DNA of 64,000 nt from Hirudinaria manillensis. Lineage: Eukaryota > Annelida > Clitellata > Hirudinida > Hirudinidae. The stretch lies in contig CM067537.1 in the NCBI GenBank assembly GCA_034509925.1, positions 1,357,501-1,421,500 on the forward strand, given 5' to 3'. The notes beneath the pieces were generated by a model, which saw nothing but the letters and a program-made list of their open reading frames with translations, had not been told where the DNA came from and did not search any database. Of the stretch, positions 51,001 through 63,900 are shown piece after piece (the first letter of the stretch is position 1; the number at the start of each line of letters is the position of its first letter). Made by a program: the position numbers and the translations under genes.

Positions 51001-51799
51001 GTTCAAATTACAAACAGTTTATACTGACCTAGGGTGTAGATTTCGATTTCTGCTATTGAAAAGCCAATGTTGATGTGGGATTTTAATCTGACTTTGACGC
51101 TCAAATCTACGAGACAATTGACCCTCATTTTCTGCGGGCCAACGCTGACGCCGGTGAACATGGAACACGGGTACACAGTTCCGTCGGATTTTGTGTTTTC
51201 GACCAAAAAATAATCCAGCGATCCTAAATTTATTAATCTATTTGATTGCAATCGAAGAGGAAAATGTCGACAGATTTCAATAACATTTTCGACTACATGT
51301 TCCCAAAAATTTTGGAATTTGTAAAATCTGATAATCGCTTCCATGGATACTTGACCAGGACGGGTCAAAACTGATTTAAACCGATTAGTTTTTGGGTGGA
51401 ATTAATTTATTGAAGTGAAATCTTGGCCGATGAAATGGTCACCTATAGCGAAGGAAGTTACTCCACTGAAGTAGATAATTTACTGAAGGTTTTGTCCTTA
51501 CAACGTAATCATCGCTTAATCAAGACATCTCTATACAAAAGAAATATGCCCCATTTAATCTATTTAAAATGAATATAATTGTATTTACCATGCAAAACAG
51601 GTTCCCCCTCGTAAACGATGACGTAATGTACGTAGTACGAATCTCCCAGTTTAATATCTATGTACGAGTACTCTTTACATGGAGAATCAATTCTATCGGC
51701 ATTTATTGGGTTCGTATCGCCGTCAACGACCTTAGAAGATAGGAGTGTACTGCAGTAGGTGACCTCTTTGTTCAGTGCCAAATTTACATCGGTGGTTCC
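44744..51799 (-). CDS. Receptor gene H: same architecture, long basic tail, possible frameshift
   Basis: Exons on the - strand: 51799-51589, 51223-51029, 50781-50642, 50209-50086, 49611-49478, 48430-48298, 47753-47631, 47105-47038, 46743-46611, 45902-45780, 45401-45299, 45131-44744. The signal exon was not found upstream. F5/8-like domain has LGDSYYVHYVIVYEG and SIAEIEIYTLG. WSC1 has HYGCSKGF, QCHCGNF and YCGGQ. WSC2 has YSNGCHRE, ECYCLN and YCGGK. Then follow EGF-like, a short Pro/Thr linker exon, EGF, EGF-Ca (DVDEC), and the helix HILVIIPLLGALAISILSW. The candidate tail is about 128 residues, with many Lys and Arg (PPPKKSKTRKKSLRKSLLKK). In the first listed exon an extra T shifts the frame before ALNKEV, with an in-frame TAA. 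An acceptor a little downstream (ending 51770s, aaag) would restore phase but drop the conserved start of the domain. Confidence 0.75.
47893..48004 (+). repeat. Compound (ATTC)n(ATTT)n microsatellite in a gene H intron
   Basis: About 14 attc units run directly into about 12 attt units. A (TTC)n run of 14 units lies nearby at 48544-48585. Both are intronic on gene H's - strand. Confidence 0.95.
48860..49080 (-). mobile_element. Retrotransposon 3'-end fragment between ~70-bp direct repeats
   Basis: A GC-rich island read on - as gacatccgcttgatcaacgg … ggcccagcccccgagg … gggccgaaacactcg … ccctgtc. It matches the end of the decayed retrotransposon at 19990-20130 (gacatccggctgagcactgg … gggccgaaacgttcg … cctgtc). 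The flanks carry a direct repeat of about 70 bp (48765-48833 and 49139-49210) containing tattatccagagtctatcca, with one visible difference. This looks like an insertion with a long target-site duplication, in the intron between the two WSC2 exons of gene H. Confidence 0.75.
49684..49800 (+). repeat. 43-bp tandem repeat, about 2.7 copies
   Basis: Units begin acaaaaagtattcgtacaat. Two are identical, and the third has several changes. It lies in a gene H intron. A related piece (aaaagtattcgtac) recurs near 53482. Confidence 0.9.
50380..50640 (+). repeat. Imperfect repeats of ~45-60 bp in gene H intron
   Basis: Repeats of ttgcaataactctattatt followed by gtattgtatatatagt variants, four or five degenerate copies. 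No coding potential. Confidence 0.8.
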
Positions 51800-52493
51800 T
51801 GCAATTTTTTGGCATTATGTTAGTGGAATGTAATTCATGTTCTAAATAATTTGGACATTTCTGATTTGGAAAAGGGACCTAATGTCTCAAAATCTTTTAA
51901 AGGGACTTGAAGCGTTTTCAGGTGGAGGATGAGGTCAAAATAGGTTTTAGCGAGGGTAAGTTAAAAGCGTACATTACTAAAGTTTCCTATTGCCCAACTT
52001 ATGCCAAAATAAAATTAATGACGAAATTAATGATGATAATCGACCTTGTTTCAAAGAAATCATTAAAACAATTGCTAGCAACATTGTTTACATATTTCTG
52101 TGACGTTCTTCAATTTTTAATTCCCTAAAAATGTCCAGAATAACTTCAAAGAAATCTCAGAATCTTTGTACTGAAATTTTTTTCCCGTGTGATTGATCGA
52201 CACACATAATTGAAAATTTTAGCCTTCTTTTTATTCCGTTTTGTGCTTAAATTAAATAAGAAAATTTTAAAAATGATAATCAAATGCAGGCTTTCTTTAA
52301 AGAGAGATGAAAAATTATAAACATGTCACAATCTACGCTGTAGTGCGCACGCATTTGCCTGTGTTGACATGTTATGTCGCTTATGCCTCGGCTTAATTCA
52401 TTAAATTTACGTCAATATTATTCATGATTTGAGGCGATTGATTTCCTTTGAGAATTCTTGATCTTCTCCGTCATCTTTTGAGTTCTGGCGCAA
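51800..52493. other. Interval between divergent gene H (-) and DHHC gene (+)
   Basis: No complete gene is seen. The signal-peptide exon of gene H should lie here or further right on the - strand, but no convincing Met plus hydrophobic exon with a phase-1 donor was found by eye. It would also hold the promoters of both divergent genes. Confidence 0.4.
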
Positions 52494-54912
52494 ATGGTGT
52501 TCCACAGCGATCCTTGTGGAATCATATGCATTATCATTGTATATTCGGCAGTTTTCTATGCCGACTACGTCGTTGTACGGCACATCATAGAACCAACAAT
52601 GTCCGATACGTAAGTCCGGGATTTATTTTTTCTTGATTTTTAATTTACTGCTTACTTACTGTAATTGAGAAATTATGGCAGTTTTATGTCAGATGTGTGA
52701 ATGTTTAGTGTTTGTTTGTATCTTGACTAGCGTGTTTGGTTTTAATTGTTTTATTTTGAAGGTGCTCTAAAGTAGATTGCCTTAGGATAAGTTTCTGGGA
52801 GCAATTTGTAAACAAATCAATCTGTAATTATCCTATGTTGAAAACAATAGACTGGTATTAATTACAAGTGGTCTGGAGAGATAGGATTGCATAATTAATA
52901 TACCACCATAATTAATCAGTATTTATTAACAAATATTCATAATTTAATTGTTGCACACTATTATTATGTTAAGATAATAATTGAAAGAAGAATGGAAAGT
53001 GATTGTACAGTTCTGAGAATCAGAGCTGATTATTAAATAAAATACACAGGTATTATACAGATTACTAAATGAAATACACAGGTATTATACAGATTACTAA
53101 ATGAAATACACAGGTATTATACAGATTATTAAATAAAATACACAGGTATTATACAGATTGCTAAATGAAATACACTGGTATTATACAGCTTATTAAATAA
53201 AATACACAGGTATTATACAGATTATTAAAAGAAAAAATACACAGGTATTATACAGATTATTAAATAAAATACACAGGTATTATACAGATTATTAAATGAA
53301 ATACACAGGTATTATACAGATTATTAAATAAAATACACAGGTATTATACAGATTATTAAATAAAATACACAGGTATTATACAGATTATTAAATAAAATAC
53401 ACAGGTATTATACAGATTATTAAATAAAATACACAGGTCGTATTATACAGCATTTCTGATCAGAATTACATGATAACGTTCAAAAGTATTCGTACTTTTT
53501 ATGGCTCGCGTTGCTTGCTTTTCGCGCGAATTCCAAAGAAACACGTCGACAGGCGACATCTCGAGTCACGCCGTTGAACGAGTCCGAGATTGATTCGTCC
53601 TAAGAAAACCCATTCTCAAATTTGGTCACAGTTCAATGACTAGCGACGCATAGAGCAGTCGTCTGCTCACTCGTGACGCGCGTTGACGCGACTCGGTCGC
53701 GATGCCGGCAGGAAGGAAGTCGCGACGTGGTCTTGCGATTTTCATCCAAGTTTCAAACAAATAAATAAAACAAACGAAAACGTCGGACATTTTTCTCCGA
53801 GCAGGTTGTTGGGAGCCGCCAACGTCGTGGCCTTTAACCTCATCATCTTCTTCATCGTCGTCGCCCACGTCCGCTCGGTCTTCTCCGATCCCGGCACAGT
53901 GCCACTCCCGAGGACGGGACTGGACTTCTCGGACGTCCACGCGGGGCAAAGGATCACGAAAGGGGTTCGGATGGATTTTGAATTGTGTTGACGATGTTGT
54001 CTTTGATGGTAGTTATGGTGGTGGTGGCGGCAGTAATAATAATATTTATTTTATTATAATAATAATAGTAATAATATACAAGTTATAAATAAATAATGCC
54101 AGTATATTCAGGAGTATGGTGGTGGTGGTATTCTGGGAACTTGTATGCGGTGATGGTAGTAATAATAATAATAATAATAATAATGATAAATATAAATTAA
54201 TCAATAACATTAATAATAATAACAATAAAAAAAATTATTATTATTAGTATTATTACAGGAGAATCGTAGTGGTGAATGGGGGGTGATTGGGAACTTGTAT
54301 GGCATTCGAGGGGATAATAAATCTTTTTTTGTGATTTGTGAAATAATAGACAATAATATGTTATTGCAATATTTATAATAGTATTTATATAATATATACT
54401 GTGATAATTAATATTATTATTGTTATCTTGGAATATGATTATGGGTATTATCATGACATTTATGTGGTATTAAGCATTAATATTTTAATAACAATATTTA
54501 TAATATTTAATATAATATTTATAATTACATAATATAGACTATAATAAATATTATTTTAACATCAAAGATTATTTTAATTATGATTGTGGGAATGTCTTCA
54601 TAATAACAAATGTGGGAACAAATAATAATAATAATAATAATAGTAACTTGTCTGCAGAGGTAATTAATGGTAATTATAGATAAATTTGACACTAATAATA
54701 ATAATAATAATAATAGTAACTTGTCTGCAGAGGTAATTAATGGTAATTATAGATAAATTTGACAATAATAATAATAATAATAATAGTAGTATCTAAATAG
54801 TATTTAATTTTAATAATAGTAATAACACCATAATTATTAATATTCATTGTATAATAATAATAATAATGTCTAAATAACATTTACTAATAACAATAATAGT
54901 ATTTAATTTTAA

Positions 54913-54953
<41 letters not shown>

Positions 54954-55576
54954 CAGGAGAACGGCTGGACAATCTGCCTGAAGTGTGAGACGTACAGGCC
55001 ACCACGGGCCCATCACTGCAGGGTCTGCAGAAGGTGCATCAGGAGGATGGATCACCACTGCCCCTGGTAGTTGTGATGATGATGATGATGACGACGATGA
55101 TGATGATGATGAGGACCATGATGATGATGATGACGACGACGATGAGGACCATGATGATGATGATGATGATGATGAGGACCATGATGATGGGTCTAAGAGA
55201 GGAAGCCAGTCTTTTTAAAAAATGTTTAATGGGCATTTGTCATGTGTTTTGAGATGATGATGGTGATGATAATATTATAATAGTAATAATATTAATAGTA
55301 ATAATAATAATATGTAGATTAACCAATTACAACCACATCGTATAAACATTGTTATTTTTTTTAATGTTGTTTGCTATTATTATTATTTATTATTATTATT
55401 ATTTATTATTATTATTATTATTATTATTTATTATTATTATTATTTATTATTATTATTATTTATTATTATTATTATTATTTATTATTATTATTTATTATTA
55501 TTATTATTATTATTATTTATTATTATTATTTATTATTATTATTATTATTTATTATTATTATTATTTATTATTATTA

Positions 55577-55615
<39 letters not shown>

Positions 55616-57212
55616 TATTATTATTATTTATTATTATTATTATTATTTATTATTATTATTATTTATTATTATTATTATTTATTATTATTATTATTATTAT
55701 TATTTATTATTATTATTATTTATTATTATTATTATTTATTATTATTATTATTGTCATTTTTTTTGAAGGATCAACAATTGCGTGGGTGAAGCGAACCAAA
55801 AGTTCTTCATTCAGTTCCTGTTTTTCGTTGGTGAGTTCAAGGCGGGGTCGTTGGGTGCCGAGCCGAGGTCATCGCTTCGCGAATTAAAAATTAATTCCGA
55901 CAATTTCTGATTAAGCGATGATTAATTAAAATATTATAAATAATAATTTCGTAATTTAAATATTATAACTTCATAATTTACATAATAATTTTGCCATTTA
56001 ATAATTTCCAGGAATAGCATGCCTCTACTCCATTAGTCTGGTTGTAGCTTCTTGGGTCATTCAACCCAACAGCAAGCCCCCAACCTCCCACCAATACAGA
56101 GTGTGAGTCACTCATTTGCATGAATATTAATAAGCCTTTGAATATTAATTGCCTATCGATTGATTTGATTGGTGGGAATTAATAAGTTCTCTAATAATGG
56201 CCAATTGGGCTGCAAATCATTTAGAAATTGATTTGAATTGATTTATATATAATTTATTAAAAATATTAAAAATTATTTCATGATTTAAACGAATATGTGT
56301 GTGTGTTTAACATAATTTAATAATTAATTTTTAATAATTAATTAGTTTAACAATTAATAACAACTCGGTCGACTTCTTGCTCGTCCAGGATACATTCCAG
56401 TGTTCTTGTCATTGAATCGATTCTCTTTGGACTTTTTGTGGTTGCAATCGGCTGTGATCAAGTAGGTTCGATGTTGTTGTTGATGTTGTTGTTGATGCTG
56501 CTGTGGTTGTTGTTGTGTTTTTTTTTTTTTTGAGTTTATGAGTTTATTGAACAAACAATTATGTACATAACACAATGAAACAAATGAACTTAAAATACAA
56601 AATAAACTCATAGGGTCAGTCTTAAGGAAGCGCAAGCTTCCGCTAAACAGACTGGCCCTGGAAATCATAACATATATATTATTACTTTACTGTTTATTTG
56701 TTGTTGATGCTGTTGCTGTGGTGGTTGTTGTGTTATTGGTGTGGTTGTTCATGCTGTTGTTGTTATTGCTGTGGTGGTTGTTGTATTGTTGATGCTGTTG
56801 CCATTCCAGGATCGTTTGTTGACGTTCTAAAACTATAGGAGAGGCCTAATTGAAACTAATTGACCACTTGCTTAAGACTTAATTCATTAAGCAAATAAGA
56901 TAATTAATTAATTAAGTAAATCATCGTCGTCGTCGTCGTCATCATCAGATGCATTCCATACTCGGAGACGAGACCGCAGTGGAGCAGGCCAAGAAGCAGG
57001 GTTCGTACAGGGGGAACGTGTCCAGGATGCACCTCCTTTCCGAGGTCTTCGGGAGAGGTGAGCAGCGTCTCCGTGTGTGTGCGTGCGTTTTAAGGCATCA
57101 TGGTTCATCTTTTCCAAAACTATTTCCAGGTCCTGCCGTATTCTGGTTGTGTCCCTTCCAGTCGCAAACTCCCTCCTCGATCGACCCGTATGCAGACGAC
57201 TACGTCGTCTGA
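52494..57212 (+). CDS. DHHC palmitoyltransferase, ZDHHC3/7-like
   Basis: Eight exons join in frame to 267 residues: 52494-52609, 53805-53964, 54957-55066, 55769-55830, 56012-56102, 56389-56461, 56949-57057, 57130-57212. The order is TM1 ([20 protein letters not shown]), TM2 ([16 protein letters not shown]), SDPGTVP, then the cysteine-rich domain [16 protein letters not shown] with the catalytic MDHHCPW at residues 123-129 (Cys127). Next come [13 protein letters not shown], two more helices, [13 protein letters not shown] and a C-terminus [10 protein letters not shown]-acylates membrane proteins, usually at the Golgi in ZDHHC3/7. The DPG and NNCVGE-N motifs and the end DPY-x-YVV fit that subfamily. 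The ATG is the first in frame after an upstream stop. The introns hold large microsatellites. The C-terminal YVV could bind PDZ domains (inference). Confidence 0.92.
53031..53440 (+). repeat. 29-bp minisatellite in intron 1 of the DHHC gene
   Basis: About 14 head-to-tail copies of attaaataaaatacacagg plus tattatacag, with scattered single changes (attaaatgaa, actaaatgaa). Copies are contiguous with no spacers, so this is not a CRISPR array. Confidence 0.95.
54622..54785 (+). repeat. 73-bp duplication in intron 2 of the DHHC gene
   Basis: The segment tagtaacttgtctgcagagg … gataaatttgac occurs twice, 73 bp apart, each copy preceded by an AAT run. Confidence 0.9.
55068..55195 (+). repeat. GAT/GAC repeat directly after the DHHC exon
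   Basis: Runs of gatgat with gac and gaggacc interruptions begin a few bases into intron 3. Reading through the DHHC exon gives a false Asp-rich extension, so the splice donor after CCCTG is what keeps the protein in frame. Confidence 0.9.
55376..55756 (+). repeat. (TTA)n with regular TTTA interruptions, intron 3 of the DHHC gene
   Basis: About 380 bp of tta units broken every 4-8 units by an extra t (attattta). All frames on + are open as Leu, Ile or Tyr runs, with no protein meaning. Confidence 0.95.
56518..56670 (-). mobile_element. LINE 3' UTR fragment in DHHC intron 6
   Basis: A poly-T run followed by gagtttatgagtttattgaa and acaaacaattatgtac is the same 3' UTR end as the LINE fragment at 38965. 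It keeps little or no coding sequence. Confidence 0.7.
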
Positions 57213-60200
57213 GAAGCAGACGATGACCACGCAGTCGAAACTATTTGTTGATGTTTCGTCTTTGCTCGACGAAAATCGTATTTTTCTTCGTTTCTGACGG
57301 TTTTATACACTTTTAGTGTTTACAAGTGATGTTTATTTATCTTCGTTTCCATCTCTATGATCCCAGATTTTGCGGGCAAGCTATGAGGTTATAAGGATGT
57401 CGGAGGCGGCCGTTTTTGTCGCACCCTTCTGTCGGTGTCGCGCTCTCGGTTTGTTGTTGTTGAACAACAACAACTTTTGAGTTGAGAGAAGTTGCGCAAA
57501 AGTACTTTTCAGGCTCTTGCATGGTCACGATGGCCGTGTTGCTGATCTCTGAAGTGGAAGAAATTATTTTTGACGAAACTTTCCGCCTAACGTGAGGCGT
57601 CTGCTTCTCGCGAGTCGCGTCGGTTTGCATAGTCGTTTCGGTCTCCTTCGACCTGCACGCAACGTCATCGGACGTCTGTCAATGACCGACGTAGTGCTTA
57701 CTGTTGTTGTTGCTGTTGTAGTCATTGTTGTTGTGGTTGTTGATGTTGCAGTCGTTGCTGTTGCAGTCATTGTTGTTGTTTTTGTAGTTGTTGCTTTGTT
57801 TTGTGAGACCAACGTATTCCAGGGGCTTCTCCATTCGGGCGTCTTGGAGTTTCTACATTATTTTGCTACCTTTAACTTTAAGCTTTCTACGTCGACGTCC
57901 AAGTTCGACGGTCATGGAATGACATTGGTTGTCATGACGACGCTGCGAGTTGACGTTCTTTTTGCCAGTCGATCGATCCTCAACTCTGCTTTAATGCCGC
58001 ATCCTCCAATCCGATCCTCGATCGAATCTTTTCGTCGAAAACCCCGCAACGCCCACGACCCCGATCAGAACGCACTTTCCACCTACATGCCCCCGATCAG
58101 GATGCACTTTGATCTCTTCGAGTCCCTATGTGAATGAATGAAGCATGTGTTCCTTACTGTTTTTAAATCACCTTCACCACTCTATTGTGATCGATTTTCC
58201 TGAATATCAATTTTTTTTTCTTTGAGTTGATGCTTTGTCACTGACCTACCGTTTTTAGGAATACTTTGTGGATTGCCTACCTTTTGAATTGGTTTTGTTT
58301 TAATTAATTAATTAATATTTTATTAATTATTAAACTTAAATATTTCGTTAACATATGACCTTTGATCTTCGACCTTCGCTCGAGTATACTTTTCTTTTTT
58401 CTTTATATCCAGTGTTTTTACTGTATTTTTGCTGTAATTTGCAATCAAATCATCAAAATGTTTGCATGAATTGCTGCTACAGCACCTTTGTTTTCAAAGG
58501 TTTTCGTGTGCATGGATTCATCTCCGAGCATGCATTTTGGAGGAGAACAACACTCTAGTAACGGTGTTACTACAGAGGCATCATCATGCCTTGAAGTTTT
58601 GATTTTTTTTTTTTAGTTTTTCTTTTTCTGCTGTCTGTGATTCGCAAGAAACTGAGAGCTGCATGAACCCCGATTATTATTAGATCAATGGATCGCTCAC
58701 TCAATCAATCAAAACGGTAAAACTTTGAATCGTCGACGTTGGTGCCTGTCGGTTTGTTTTGTATGCGGGCGTCTTCGTATGCGAATGTACGCCGTTGTAT
58801 CGCTCACTCGCGTCGGGTCTGCTTTGATAGGCTTCACCGCGTTTTAGATTCCCAACCGTGCACTGCAATCCCACTTTGCTCGAATCTTTTACAGTTTGGC
58901 GCCCCCGATTGCAGACGCCTATCGAAATAAACCTATTAGTGGCCATCATGACAACGCCTGCCGAAGTTGTAGTCGTTTTCCTCGGCCGAGCGAGCAGTGA
59001 GTCGCCAAAGACGGCGAATGTCGAGCCGAGACCTGTCAAAATTTGGTGCACAATACTTTGGATTTGGAGCATTTTGATGAAAAGTTACAGGGACATTTCA
59101 GTTTTTTTTTATTCAGTGGGGGCAGGCTGACCCGTGGACAAGACAGGGGGGGGCCTCTTTGTTTCTTACAAATATTTGTGGGATGTGAAGAAAATGAAAG
59201 TTCTGATTACGTAACATTATGTTCTGGAAGCCTTTTGTGGACAAAATACCGACATCTTTTTGTACTGTTTATTTTTATTTTACTGTTTATTTGAGGTTTA
59301 TTCCGAACCGGGAGTAGAATCCACCTGCGGTTCATGCTAGTGGGGACTTTGCGATTTGCTTTGATGAGTTTTGAATTTATTTTGATAAACGTTGAATATC
59401 GTTTCAAGTAAAGTCAGAGTTCCTGAGTAAAACACAAAGTCACGGATCAGCTTCCCAAAAATTCTGGGACTTTTTTCTAAAGAAGAACAAAATCAGAGAT
59501 TAATTTGGTATGTTTTATTTTTAATTCTGTGAATTCTTCAAATCCAATTAAGAGTTGAATCCCTTGAAATCCATAAACGGAGGACGAATGGTTCTGTCCT
59601 CCGCAGTTCTGTTCCGAATCTCCGGAGCACAAATGAATTACCCATTCCTAGGTCATACCATTGCAACCAATACTGTTGCATAAGATAAAAGCTAAAAGTA
59701 TGTGCTGCAACAGTTACGCAATCAAATCAAAATACAAACACAAACGCCAAAGATTGCATCTGATGCTAAGAATTTATGGCGCCATACAAATGAACTTAAT
59801 GATAATAGTATCATCACCACCACCATCGTCGTCGTCGTCGTCTTCTAAAAATGGCGCCGGACGGCATAGTAGCAATGCAAATAGATTCGAAATAACACGA
59901 CCTAATCACTCGATCGTAACACTTTTTATCCGACTTCAATCCCAACCTACATGTATTCATCGGACGATTTGTTATTTTCTTGTTTTAATTATTTATTAAA
60001 TATTTTCCCGGCACAAAATGCTTAAAACAGAAATAATTCAAGACGAACATGGAATTAGGCCATTAACAGTTTGAGGAACAAGAAGGAACAACCAGTAGAT
60101 TCTAGGTAAATATTAAATAAATGTTAAATATAAATAAATATGATAAAGGTAAATTATAAATAAATAAATAAAATGATAAACTGGTTGTGATAATATTCAA

Positions 60201-60830
60201 AGTTATAATATTAAAAGTGGAAATGAAAATGAATTGATGTTTCTGACATTAAAAATGGACGATGAAAATTCCAAAAGAACTTTAACTAGGCGGAAGTTGT
60301 TTCTGAAATTCCAGTGCTCAAAGTTTTTGTGATTGACCAACTGTTCCTAGATTGAAAGATGAATCGGTTAATGAGAAATTATGACGATAATATAATTTAT
60401 ATAATTTATATAAAGTTCGTTAATTAATACAATGTTAGTTCTTTTAAACATAGAATGATGAACTAAATAGATAAGTAGATAAATAATAATAATTATTATT
60501 ATTAATATTATTATATTACATGTTATTATTATTAATTTTTATTTATTATGTTATATTAATATAATATTATTATTACACTATTATTATTATTATTATATTG
60601 TTGTTATAATTTATAATGATTATTATTATTATTATAAATAATAACTATATAATAAATATCATAATACATCGTGTGTCTACAATTTCTGAGTTCGTCCGTA
60701 ACAGTGTACAGATCTCAACTGTTGTACTGTACTGTGCTGTACAGAACACAACACGAAGAGTCTGTTCAGTTGTAAGAGGGCGTAATTAAAAAGTAAAATT
60801 ATTTATTTGTTTATTTATTTATTTATTTGT

Positions 60831-60869
<39 letters not shown>

Positions 60870-60923
60870 TTTGTTTGTTTATTTATTAATGAATCTAATT
60901 AAGCATCTAATTTGCAAACTGAC
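57213..60923. other. Gene-poor interval after the DHHC gene
   Basis: No credible exon or domain is found on either strand. It may begin with the DHHC 3' UTR; no clear AATAAA is seen in the first 200 bp. A GTT/TTG-rich stretch lies at 57695-57800, and ATTT repeats at 60800-60890. The last exon (tail) of gene I on the - strand is expected just below 60924. A weak candidate after an acceptor near 60750 (C-T-V-Q-Y-N-S, stop) is not supported by similarity. Confidence 0.5.
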
Positions 60924-63900
60924 CAACAGAAAATGATAACCATGATAGTCATTGGAATCATGAACCAAATAATGTTCACCAGGATGGAAATTGGAAAATT
61001 CTTCTGCATTTCACTGAAATTTCCTGTTGGACAGAAAAATATTGTTTTATTTATTTAATTAATTAATTAATTAATTATTTAATTATTTACTTATTAATTA
61101 TTAGTTATTTATTTATTTAATTTATTTATTTATTATTATTATTACACTATTATTAGGCATTAATCTAGTAACAAGTACCTATGCAAATGTCTTCAGTCTT
61201 GATGAAATGCAATTTACAAACACAAACGAATGAACCGAACGTGTTTTCGCATTGTGATGTTTTCGTGTCGCAAGGTTCGAAGATGCATTCGTCAACATCT
61301 GATGTTGTAATATTATTAATAATTATAATTATAATAATAACAAAAAAATAATAATAATAATAATAACAATAATTATAATAATAATAAATAGTAATAGTAA
61401 TGGTGATAATAATAATAAATAGTAATAATAATGGTGATGATAATAATAATAATAACAATTATAATAATAATAATAATAACAATAATGATAATAACAATAA
61501 ATGGTAATAATAATGGTGATAATAATAATAATAACAATTATAATAATAATAATAACAATAACTAATAATTGGTTTTAAATTGGTTATCAGAACGTTTTTG
61601 AGGAAGCAGTGCCTACCCTTACATATCCTACTATCGAAGCTTTCATCTTGGAACCCAGGTAAGCATTCACAGGCATAAGTACTTTCCGTTCTCAGGCATT
61701 CCGTATGAGGTCTGACTACGCACGGATCGATGTCAATGCACATTTTTATTTCTGGATTTGTATTTGAACTTTTACACAAAGTAATTTCGTTCATCGGAAT
61801 CAGAGTTTACGAAATTTTACAATCGCCTTTTAGGTGTATTTTCGTGAATAATTCGTGAATAAAATCCGTTATATATGAATTATTATTATTATTATTATTA
61901 TTAATGGCAAATATTTCAGTATTAATAGAATATTTAGAATAAATGGAATAATAGGCAAACAAAACAATAGCATATGGAAAACATATTGCATCGTATCACA
62001 TTACCAAGCAAGCAGACGACCCTCTGGATATCGGATACCTTTTTCAAGGCAGTGTTCTCCAATGAATCCGTTCACACATCTACCAGTACAGGCTCCGTAC
62101 TCGTTCCACTTTCCAGAACATCGAAACAACTTCGTACAAGACGTTACAACATTAGAGGGTCCTGTACAAACTGTTTAACGTCAGTACGTATCAGTACAAA
62201 ATAGTTTCCAAAGAGTAGGTTTATAAACCAAGCCAAGCCAAGTTACTGTGGTAGACAGAAACGTGATCTTGTCCACCGCAAAACGATTCAGAATCTCCTG
62301 AGCACTTTGAATTGCAAGCCTCTGATCGTTCATGAGGCGTGCTTTCTCCATTTGAGCACAGGCAGAAAGAGCCATCCTTTGGGAGACAATTTTTTGTTGA
62401 AGAGACTACTACTGTATTCTAGACTCGAACTTATTTGGAAATAAAATATGAAAACAAAAAAAAAACAATTATGTCAAAAAATGCTCTAAAATCATGGATT
62501 ATCGTTCGTTTAGAACCTACCAACAGCGCTGCCTCAGAATGGTTTTCACAGTGATGGAGACATTTCGAAACTGTCAGATCTTTGAGTTTCTTGGGAATAC
62601 TGGTGTCGTCACTGGCATTGTGATTCTTGCATCCGTCATAAAGTGGCAGTTGGACGTACACTTAAGCAGATACACGTAAGCAATTAATGATGCAAAAAAT
62701 AAATGAATTATTAAATGTTATTTTACGGTAATTAATGTATTTAACAGGATTTCTTGCGTACCGAGATAAACAGAATAAGTTCCGTTACCACCACATTGTA
62801 TGTCGGAATCGTAGCAAAAGTACTGGCATTCCTTCAGCGAAACTTCGTGTTCATCGCTGTATTCATTTCCGCAATAACAGGTTTCGTTATCCTTAGCAAT
62901 GAAATCATTTCTATTTTTTTGATCAAATATGGGATAAATTAATGAAAATAAAAACTATTTCTAGTCATAAACTATGATATGTATTTCAATGTTTAATCAA
63001 ATGTTAATGATTTTGGAACTCGCCCAAAAGGATACTATTAGGTAATTATATTAGTACGATATTATTATAGATATTATTATTGCAGAGCTAAAAGTACCTT
63101 AATCGCTATAAAGGGGTAATACTTCAACGAGCAGAACGTTTGGCACGATTTGTAGTTCGTGAGTCTGGTCGAAATGTTACTAGGGAAAGACTCAAAACAT
63201 CCACGAAGCAGTAGAACATTTTCTCCCGGTTCCCCAGAACCTATTTTGAAGTCCAGAATTTAAGATATTTTAAATTAAATTAAAAAAAAACCAGATATTT
63301 AACAAATACTCAAATACGAATTTAATTAGCAGCTAATTTAATTCCAACGATTTACCGAAAGTGTTGACTTCAATTTCGGCGATGTTTAATCCATAATTTT
63401 TTTCTGACCTCAGTTCGACCACGGAGGACTTCCGGTTAGTTGATTTGCAGTTGACCCTCATCGGCTTCCTGCTCCGTTTGCTGGGCATCGGAAATTGTGC
63501 GCAAAGGCGCGAAGCCATGTCGGAACTTTCGGTGTAAATCCAGAAATAATCCAGTTGGCCTTTGTATTTCTCTAGAGCGGATTAATATGTCTGAGTCAAT
63601 CACTTGGGATATAAAGCGGGAATACAATTTGTGTCATTATATCATGTTCTTCAAGTCTAACGGGACAAAGTAAAAAATAAAATAAATAAATAAATAAACG
63701 TATTTAAAAAAATAAATTGTACACCCTTGGAAAAGTGTCTGGCAAATGTTGCTTTCATTAGAGCCACTACATACGTCGTCTCCTCTCTTTACCAATTTCT
63801 CAGTCGATGATATATCAGAAATTGTCTAGAAAATGGCGGAAGATTTGCTAACCATTGCCGTAACTTCCCTCGTAGACGATCACGTAGTGAACGTAGAATG

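Noticed and set aside
51907..52128. 73-codon + strand frame between H and the DHHC gene
   Set aside because: Lysine-rich AT-biased frame without motif or splice context.
53031..53440. Regular repeats as a CRISPR array
   Set aside because: Copies are contiguous with no unique spacers and the genome is animal; it is a minisatellite.
54985..55218. Asp-rich extension of the DHHC exon
   Set aside because: A GT donor after CCCTG restores the family frame in the next exon (W-I-N-N-C-V-G-E), so the GAT run is intronic.
55349..55789. Poly-Leu/Ile/Tyr frame resembling a membrane protein
   Set aside because: Produced by TTA repeats inside an intron of the DHHC gene.
57592..58137. 181-codon frame with Val repeats
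   Set aside because: Driven by GTT repeats; no domain, signal or splice support.
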